The translations under genes were made by a program, and so were the position numbers. A stretch of DNA of 8,974 nt from DAOUJW01 sp034421015 (GTDB lineage Bacteria; Chloroflexota; Dehalococcoidia; Lucifugimonadales; UBA2985). Shown here piece by piece: positions 1-4,641 of the stretch (the first letter of the stretch is position 1; the number at the start of each line of letters is the position of its first letter). The DNA is taken from positions 1 to 8,974 of the forward strand of contig DAOUKT010000006.1 in NCBI GenBank assembly GCA_034421015.1. Direction: 5' to 3'. The notes under the pieces are model-generated. The model saw only the letters and a list, made by a program, of their open reading frames with translations. It ran no database searches and was not told the DNA's origin.

Positions 1-656
1 GTGTACCGCCAGTGGCGAAGGTCTCCCTCCAGCGCGTCCCTGGACTCCACGGCGACGTAGCAGTCCCGGATGTTCCGCTCGTCGCAGAACCGCGCCGTCA
101 GCCTCTCCTCCCATACGCTGGGTACCAGGACCAGAACCGTGTCGGGGCGGCGGGTGTAGCCGTACTCCGCTATGGCCCTCAGCCGGTCGTAGAGTGACCT
201 GCGACGCAGGGCCAGGCTCTGGCGCACCACGCCGAAGTTTCGGCCGTCGTGAAGGGTGATGGTGGCGTCGAAGCGGCCCCTGCGGTGGAACTCCACGCGG
301 GACCGCAGGCCGTCGATTCCGGGTGAGAGGGCAGCGGCCACCGCGTCCATCCGGCGGATGAGCAGCGTCAGCCACTCCCGCGACATCGGGTAGGCCCGCA
401 CGTAGTCCGAGGGGGTGTCGAAGCCGAGGACCTGGGCGGCTTCGCGGATGCCCTTGCCCGTCAGGAAGTACCTTTGGCTCGACGGCAGGTGGGCCGTGCC
501 GTGGCTCACGCGTCCGGCGATGCCGTCGGCCAGCAGGTCGGCCAGGACGCGGTGGACGGTAGAGTGCGGCTCGCCCAGGATGCCCGCCAGATCCGCCGAG
601 TCGGCAAAGGGCGTCCGGCTGAGGGCGTCGAGCAGATGTCGGTCTGGGAGGGCCAT
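1..656 (-). CDS. Replication-relaxation family winged-helix protein (3' end beyond window)
   Basis: This is the first 218 residues of an open frame beginning with ATG at 656; the rest lies left of the window. Residues 1-75 read as a winged helix: an N-terminal helix (RHLLDALSRTPF), a helix-turn-helix with probable recognition helix around residues 31-48 (HSTVHRVLADLLADGIAGR), and a wing that ends in YFLTGKG, the usual 'LT..G' signature of replication-relaxation and MarR/PadR-like domains. Residues 118-200 form a second alpha/beta domain (RVEFHRRGRFDATI, then DGRNFGVVRQ, then VLVLVPS). This arrangement matches the replication-relaxation family (Replic_Relax), named from plasmid and archaeal proteins; its chromosomal copies have no established function. 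No Shine-Dalgarno is visible before the ATG, and a -10-like TACGAT lies just upstream, so the message may be leaderless. GC is high (about 73% in one hand-counted 60-base line), like the kinase at the other end. The family call is by recognition only. Confidence 0.7.
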   Translation of the reverse strand, partial: MALPDRHLLDALSRTPFADSADLAGILGEPHSTVHRVLADLLADGIAGRVSHGTAHLPSSQRYFLTGKGIREAAQVLGFDTPSDYVRAYPMSREWLTLLIRRMDAVAAALSPGIDGLRSRVEFHRRGRFDATITLHDGRNFGVVRQSLALRRRSLYDRLRAIAEYGYTRRPDTVLVLVPSVWEERLTARFCDERNIRDCYVAVESRDALEGDLRHWRY

Positions 657-658
657 AG

Positions 659-697
659 TACGATCGTAGCGATTGATGGTACCGATGCACAACCATC
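659..697 (-). promoter_or_regulatory. Putative promoter/operator of the replication-relaxation gene
   Basis: On the minus strand a -10-like TACGAT (662-667 region) lies six bases before the ATG at 656, with a weak TTGTGC (-35-like, 3 of 6 matches) 18 bases further up. A start on or next to the ATG would give a leaderless message, in keeping with the missing ribosome site. The site overlaps a perfect 10-base palindrome, TACGATCGTA (659-668), and an inverted pair GATGGT (675-680) / ACCATC (692-697) lies beside it. These dyads could be operators, possibly for autoregulation, but this is inference from a short sequence. Confidence 0.25.
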
Positions 698-736
698 ATC
701 ACAATGTCGGTATAGAATAGAAGTGGGCAGCGGGAT

Positions 737-1030
737 CGCGTCGGGGGACAGGTAGGCCGCACCACAAATTCTGTCACAGAGATGGTTGCTCGGACTTAGG
801 CCTCGCCCATCGTGCCATTTGATCTGGTTCCGTTTGAAGTACTCCAGTGCGCCAGCACGAATCTCTCCAAACAGGTTTTCTTCGGCACGGGCTACGGGGA
901 GACAGAATAGCCGAGGCTTTCTTCGATAAAGACCGGCTTGCCTTGCGGCCCCTGTGAAGTATCGGGATTGCTCTTTGAATTGCTCTTGATGCCGCTTTTC
1001 TTCTTCAAGGAATCTGCCCATTGACTCCAC
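737..1030 (-). pseudogene. 5' remnant of a PGN_0703-like putative restriction endonuclease
   Basis: About 98 codons resemble the N-terminus of the PGN_0703 family of putative restriction endonucleases. The recognisable pattern is FCLP (42-45), then AEENLFGEIR (49-58), ALEYFKR (61-67), IKWHDG (70-75) and PSNHLCD (80-86). As I recall the family, the next part is close to SSQVCxVNFLxPF. Here it reads RICGAAYLSPDA, one codon short, and nothing further matches. Full members are about 250-300 residues and their PD-(D/E)XK catalytic part is C-terminal, so this copy cannot be an active nuclease. The frame stays open to a stop at 506-508, but the last 50 or so codons only read the replication-relaxation gene in the wrong frame. 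Start may be GTG 1030 or ATG 1021; GGTGGAG lies just before the ATG. It is 60 bases downstream of the LRR stop. A short functional protein is possible but less likely than decay. Confidence 0.55.
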
Positions 1031-1089
1031 CTACCTTTCAATCTGTCAATCGCCAGGAACATGCGGTTGCCTACAGCTAAAGGGCGGTT

Positions 1090-4000
1090 TCAGCAGAAGG
1101 GCATGTCTTGCAGATCTGAGCGTTCCATGTCCAACTGAGACTCCAATGCAGCCGGCACACATCCGCTCAGCACATGAGTGCCATCGAGCCTCAGTTCTTC
1201 CAAATTGGACAGGTTGCCAAGCTCCGGCGGTATGTCCCCACTCAGATTATTGTCGTCCAGATACAAGGACTCCAGCCCCGACAGGTTGCCTAGCTCGGAG
1301 GGTATCGCTCCGCTCAACTCATTCCGGTAAAGGTGGAGCACAATCAGGTTGGAGAGCCTGGCCAACTCTGCCGGTATCTCTCCACTCAGATTGTTCCAGG
1401 AGAGATCCAGATACGTCAGGCTGGAGAGGCTGCCCAATTCGGGGGGTATCACCCCGCTCAACCGATTCTGGCTGAGGTCCAGCGCAACCAGGCTTTCCAG
1501 GCTGGCCAACTCAGAGGGTATCTCTCCGCTCAAGTTGTTACCATGAAGAAACAGGGCGACCACGCGCCCTTCGTCGCCCGTCTCCATTTCTTCGTCCGTA
1601 TCTACATGGCACCACGTGGACAAAGGCTTGTCGCTCAGCCAGTTGTCGTTGCAGTTCCAGCTGTCCCCGCCCGTGGCGTTGTACAGGGCGACCAACGTTT
1701 CCCGGTCCGTCTCGGCGGAGGTCTCCGTTGGCTCCACAGATCGGTACGACGTACCACATTCCGGCAGGTCGGCCGAAGGTTCATCCGCCACAACGGTGAC
1801 ATACCGGACGACCGGGTCCGGTATGCTCGCTACCAAGCAGAGGAACCTCCTTTCCTCCTCTCCGATCCCACTCGACAACCACGGGTGCTGGGAAAACAGT
1901 GCCTCGTAGACGAAGTCGTCTTGGCGGATCATCTCGAGGTATCCCAGGGCCTCCCGCTCAATCGTGGTCAGCCCGTCCTGGGTCCAGGGAAGCTCTACAT
2001 CCCCCGTGCCCACGGGTGCGGCAGTGGCAGTGGCGACGGGATATGGTGTGAGCGCGTCTCCGCAGAAGGGCAGGTCTTGCAGGTCTGAACGTTCCATATC
2101 CAGCTGAGACTGCAATGCAGCCGGTATACATCCGCTCAGCGCCCAGACGCCGTAGATCCTCAGTCCTCTCAGATTGGACAGGTTGCCAAGCTCCGGCGGT
2201 ATGTCTCCACTCAGATTGTTGTGGTCCAGATACAAGTATTCCAGCCTCGACAGGTTGCCAAGATCGGAGGGTATCACGCCGCTCAACTGATTGTCTCTGA
2301 GGTCCAGCCGCTCCAAGTTGGCGAGGTTGCCAAGCTCCGGCGGTATCTCTCCGTTCAAGTTGACACTATTAAGAGACAGGGCGACCACGCGCCCCTCGGC
2401 GTCCGTCTCTACGAAGCACCACGTGTACAAAGGCTTGTCGCTCAGCCAGTTGTCGTTGCAACTCCAGTTGTCCCCGCCCGCGGCGTTGTACAGGGCGACC
2501 AGCGCCTCCCTGTCCATAATTGCGTCCGGCGTAAGGGTGGGATAGGGAGTGGCCGTCGCAGTGGGAGGCGGACGCGTAGGCGCGGGCGTGGCACGAGGCG
2601 CGGGTGTCGCAGTGCCCGGAATAGGCGTGGGATAGGCCACATCTCCGCAGAACGGCAGGCCGCCCATGGTCGAGTTTGCTATGTTCAATTGGCTCAGCAG
2701 AGAGCCCGGGATGCAGCCGGTCAACTGGTACACAGGGAGGTGCACGATTTGCAGGTTTGTCAGGTTGCCCAGTTCCGGGGGAATCTCCCCGCTCAACCAG
2801 TTATCCCCGAGTCCCAGCAATGCCAAATTGGACAGGCTGCCCAACTCCGGCGGTATCTCACCTGTCAAGTTGTTTTCATAAAGACGGAGAGCGACCACAC
2901 GCCCTTCACCGTCCGTCTCTACGCCTTCCCACGTGGACAAAGTCAGGTCGCTGAGCCAGTTGTACCTGCGGTACCAGTTGTCACCGTCCGTGGCGTTGTA
3001 CAGGGCTACCAGCGCTTCCCTGTCCATAATTGCGTCCGGCGTAAGGGCGGGATATGGGGTAGCCGTCGCTCCACAGAATGGTATATTTATTAGCGCTTGA
3101 TGTTCCCTAATGGCCGCCCGCTGAGCTTCAGGCACACACCAGCTGTCCTGATTACCCCTGAGCCAGAGGTTTGTACCGGTCATGTCCCACAGCTCGGGCG
3201 GTATATCGCCGCTCAGGTCATTCCCCTCAAGGCCCAGCCCTGTCAGGCTGGAGAGGTTGCCCAGCTCCGGCGGTATCGAACCACTCAGCCGGTTATTGGA
3301 GAGGCCCAGCCATGTCAGACTGGAGAGGCTGCCCAACTCCGGCGGTATCTCGCCGCTCAGCCGGTTATTGAGGAGGTCCAGCCCCTCAAGGCTGGAGAGA
3401 TTGCTTAGCTCTGCAGGTATCTCTCCACTCAACTGGTTAGACTGGAGGTGCAGCGATTCCAGGTTGGATAGATTGCCCAACTCCGGCGGTATCGAATCAC
3501 TCAGTCGATTAGTCCGGAGGTTCAGCCCTGCAAGGGCAGAGAGGTTGCCCAGTTCACCGGGTATCGAACCACTCAGCCAGTTGTAGCTGAGGTCCAGGAC
3601 CTCAAGGCTGGACAGGTTGCCCAACTCCGGCGGTATCTCACCGCTCAATTGATTTCGGCCGAGGTTCAGCGCAACCAGGTTTTCCAGGTCGCCCAACTCC
3701 GGCGGTATCTCACCGCTCAACCGGTTGTCCGCCAGGCTCAGCCCAAACAAGCTTTCCAGGCTGCCCAACTCCGGCGGTATTGATCCACTGAGCCCAGCCG
3801 ATAATAGCGTCAATGAGACTACACGACCCGTATCGTCGATGTTGACGCCTGCCCAGCCGCCTATAGGCCGGTCAGTGAGCCAGCCCCCACCACGCCTCCA
3901 GTTTGGACCGTCCGTCGCGTTGTAAAGGGCAACCAGCGCTTTCCAGTCTCCCTCGTGAGAGAATCCTCCTTCTTCGATGAATAATGGAGGCGTAAGATCG

Positions 4001-4419
4001 GCAGTAAAGCAGAGCGGCCTCCCGGACGTAATCTCATGATCACGCAAAGCTGCGGGTACGCACCCGGTAAGTCTGTCGTTGCCGGAGAGCGCAATACTTG
4101 CAAGGACGGAGAGGTTTCCCAACTCCTCAGGTATCTCTCCAGCCAATCCGTTCTCACTGAGATCAAGCGTATCTACGCGTCCGCTATCGTCGGTTGAGAC
4201 TCCCGCCCACTCGCCTATAGGCGCGTCGCTCAGCCAGTTCTCGTTATTCACCCAGTTGGGGCCGTCCGTAGCGTTGTACAGTGCAACAAGCGCCTCCCGG
4301 TCAGCCTCTACAGAACCGGTAGGCTCAGGCTCGTCCCGGTCGCAGGCAAGGAGGGCAACTGAGAGGACAAGGGCGATAGCTATACCGAGGAAGGTCACTT
4401 GCCCTGGCGTTCTGCTCAT
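1090..4419 (-). CDS. Five-module leucine-rich-repeat lipoprotein
   Basis: A 1109-residue predicted surface lipoprotein. Residues 1-25 are a signal peptide (TFLGIAIALVLSVALL) ending in lipobox LLAC, with lipidated Cys26. The rest is about 20 LRRs of the 24-residue plant-type class, consensus LxLxxNxLSGxIPPELGNLSxL, in five modules: residues 38-137, 158-449, 466-591, 636-786 and 904-1109, with 1, 9, 2, 3 and 5 repeats. Each module opens with an N-cap (DREALVALYNATDGxNW, NWLSD, GRVVxLxL) and closes with a C-cap holding a Cys pair (120/137, 428/449, 569/591, 764/786, 1087/1109), probably disulfides. Modules 4 and 5 add an N-cap Cys pair (654/668, 923/937). Thr/Pro linkers join modules 2-3 and 3-4, and an unrelated segment (805-888) separates 4 and 5. 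Such LRRs bind proteins or glycans; the ligand is unknown. The ATG has a weak ribosome site and overlaps a short leader ORF by ATGA. No enzyme domain is seen. Confidence 0.9.
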   Translation of the reverse strand: MSRTPGQVTFLGIAIALVLSVALLACDRDEPEPTGSVEADREALVALYNATDGPNWVNNENWLSDAPIGEWAGVSTDDSGRVDTLDLSENGLAGEIPEELGNLSVLASIALSGNDRLTGCVPAALRDHEITSGRPLCFTADLTPPLFIEEGGFSHEGDWKALVALYNATDGPNWRRGGGWLTDRPIGGWAGVNIDDTGRVVSLTLLSAGLSGSIPPELGSLESLFGLSLADNRLSGEIPPELGDLENLVALNLGRNQLSGEIPPELGNLSSLEVLDLSYNWLSGSIPGELGNLSALAGLNLRTNRLSDSIPPELGNLSNLESLHLQSNQLSGEIPAELSNLSSLEGLDLLNNRLSGEIPPELGSLSSLTWLGLSNNRLSGSIPPELGNLSSLTGLGLEGNDLSGDIPPELWDMTGTNLWLRGNQDSWCVPEAQRAAIREHQALINIPFCGATATPYPALTPDAIMDREALVALYNATDGDNWYRRYNWLSDLTLSTWEGVETDGEGRVVALRLYENNLTGEIPPELGSLSNLALLGLGDNWLSGEIPPELGNLTNLQIVHLPVYQLTGCIPGSLLSQLNIANSTMGGLPFCGDVAYPTPIPGTATPAPRATPAPTRPPPTATATPYPTLTPDAIMDREALVALYNAAGGDNWSCNDNWLSDKPLYTWCFVETDAEGRVVALSLNSVNLNGEIPPELGNLANLERLDLRDNQLSGVIPSDLGNLSRLEYLYLDHNNLSGDIPPELGNLSNLRGLRIYGVWALSGCIPAALQSQLDMERSDLQDLPFCGDALTPYPVATATAAPVGTGDVELPWTQDGLTTIEREALGYLEMIRQDDFVYEALFSQHPWLSSGIGEEERRFLCLVASIPDPVVRYVTVVADEPSADLPECGTSYRSVEPTETSAETDRETLVALYNATGGDSWNCNDNWLSDKPLSTWCHVDTDEEMETGDEGRVVALFLHGNNLSGEIPSELASLESLVALDLSQNRLSGVIPPELGSLSSLTYLDLSWNNLSGEIPAELARLSNLIVLHLYRNELSGAIPSELGNLSGLESLYLDDNNLSGDIPPELGNLSNLEELRLDGTHVLSGCVPAALESQLDMERSDLQDMPFC
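1093..1269 (-). repeat. C-terminal cap direct repeat, copy B (partner 2062-2238)
   Basis: Residues 1051-1109 repeat residues 728-786 with few changes: LYLDxNNLSGDIPPELGNLS, then LSGCxPAALxSQLDMERSDL, then QDxPFC. The encoding DNA is also closely similar. With the matching N-caps (CNDNWLSDKPLxTWC in both), this shows modules 4 and 5 arose by a fairly recent duplication. Module 5 then holds two more LRRs than module 4. Confidence 0.85.
1756..2007 (-). other. Non-LRR helical insert within the LRR lipoprotein (residues 805-888)
   Basis: Between modules 4 and 5 the LRR pattern stops. The segment has two similar halves: PWTQDGLTTIEREALGYLEMI (shortened here as PWxxDGLxxxEREAL, 811-830) and PWLSSGIGEEERRFLCL (846-862). 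Both read PW-x3-G-(L/I)-x3-E-x3-(A/F)L, which suggests a duplicated two-helix motif of about 35 residues. It ends with an extended strand (VRYVTVVADE) and Cys888. I recall similar PWxxDG repeats from Chloroflexota surface proteins, but cannot verify that here. Confidence 0.5.
2464..2556 (-). repeat. Linker/N-cap direct repeat, copy B (partner 2974-3066)
   Basis: The 93 bases encoding residues 622-652 closely match those encoding residues 452-482 at 2974-3066. Both carry TATPYPxLTPDAIMDREALV followed by ALYNAxxGDNW. A 31-base core is identical in both copies. This is the junction between a Thr/Pro linker and the following LRR N-cap, so whole modules were probably copied as linker-plus-module units. 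Confidence 0.85.
2515..2646 (-). other. Thr/Pro/Ala-rich linker of the LRR lipoprotein (residues 592-635)
   Basis: Residues 592-635 are almost entirely Thr, Pro and Ala (PTPIPGTATPAPRATPAPT and so on), low complexity and expected to be an extended stalk. It separates LRR modules 3 and 4. Linkers of this kind are common in surface proteins of Chloroflexota and other envelope-anchored proteins. Confidence 0.75.
3187..3813 (-). repeat. Tandem 72-base coding repeats (module 2 LRRs)
   Basis: Nine consecutive 24-residue LRRs give a 72-base periodicity. The core CCCAACTCCGGCGGTAT (plus-strand reading) recurs exactly 72 bases apart, for example at 3620, 3692 and 3764, and the copies at 3620-3648 and 3692-3720 are identical over 29 bases. 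Near-identity at the DNA level, beyond what the protein motif demands, suggests recent unit duplication or gene conversion. Repeat number may vary between strains. Confidence 0.85.
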
Positions 4420-4454
4420 TTCGCGTCCATTTCAAGAGGCCGAGCGATTAACAT
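4416..4454 (-). CDS. Putative 12-residue leader peptide coupled to the LRR gene
   Basis: A 13-codon frame, MLIARPLEMDAK then TGA, starts at ATG 4454 six bases after AAAGGG (4461-4466). Its TGA overlaps the LRR start codon as ATGA (4416-4419). The LRR start has no good ribosome site of its own, so translational coupling through this leader would explain how it is initiated. So short a frame can easily arise by chance, and the peptide resembles nothing I know. Confidence 0.3.
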   Translation of the reverse strand: MLIARPLEMDAK

Positions 4455-4494
4455 TAGTTTCCCTTTCACCAGCGGTGCATCCTGCTACGAATAG

Positions 4495-4605
4495 TTAGCA
4501 AATCACCCACCCGATCAGGGGCGCAATTACAATGAGGAAGCAGTCGAGGACTAATCCGGCCGGACGGCGGCCCTCGCTAGCAAGCTCCGCATCATTGCCG
4601 GTCAC
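4495..4605 (-). CDS. Putative 36-residue single-span membrane peptide
   Basis: The frame begins at GTG 4605 and ends with TAA at 4495-4497. A perfect AGGAGG (4616-4621) lies ten bases before the GTG; this is the best ribosome site between the two lipoprotein genes and no other long frame uses it. Residues 1-15 are polar (TGNDAELASEGRRP). Residues 16-36 are hydrophobic (AGLVLDCFLIVIAPLIGWVIC) and could form one transmembrane helix, with two arginines just before it and one Asp inside. It sits 36 bases after the ankyrin stop and about 75 bases before the LRR start, all in the same direction, so co-transcription is likely. A GC-rich hairpin (4558-4572) lies within it. The family is not recognised. 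Chance is the main alternative; the ribosome site argues against it. It could also be the remains of a longer membrane protein. Confidence 0.45.
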   Translation of the reverse strand: MTGNDAELASEGRRPAGLVLDCFLIVIAPLIGWVIC

Positions 4606-4615
4606 TTCTTCGTTT

Positions 4616-4621
4616 CCTCCT
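4616..4621 (-). promoter_or_regulatory. Ribosome binding site AGGAGG for the small membrane ORF
   Basis: A perfect anti-rRNA match, ten bases before GTG 4605. It lies in the short gap after the ankyrin gene. It is the main evidence that something is translated between the ankyrin and LRR genes. Confidence 0.5.
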
Positions 4622-4641
4622 AGACTCTACGATGTCGTGGA

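Noticed and set aside
118..200. Possible PD-(D/E)XK nuclease core in the second domain of the replication-relaxation protein (coded at about 57-305)
   Set aside because: FDATI followed by GRNFGVVRQ has the right strand spacing, but the E-x-K pair is replaced by V-x-R, so no catalytic site can be supported. Positions given here are residues.
506..736. C-terminal half of the 174-codon frame starting at 1030
   Set aside because: It reads through the replication-relaxation promoter and start region in another frame, and its Ser/Arg/Trp-rich composition is that of an out-of-frame reading.
1333..3093. Long plus-strand open frames (for example 251 and 290 codons) opposite the LRR gene
   Set aside because: They are antisense reflections of the 72-base LRR repeats. 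The minus-strand frame has a signal peptide, lipobox and clear repeat motifs; the plus frames show only repetitive low-information sequence and no ribosome sites.
3187..3813. Regular 72-base repeats as a CRISPR array or minisatellite
   Set aside because: The period equals 24 codons, the 'spacers' are conserved LRR residues, and the frame stays open throughout, so these are coding repeats.
4558..4572. GGCCG-GACGG-CGGCC hairpin as a terminator after the ankyrin gene
   Set aside because: The stem is only five pairs and no T-run follows on either strand. It lies inside the putative 36-codon ORF. A weak attenuator cannot be excluded.
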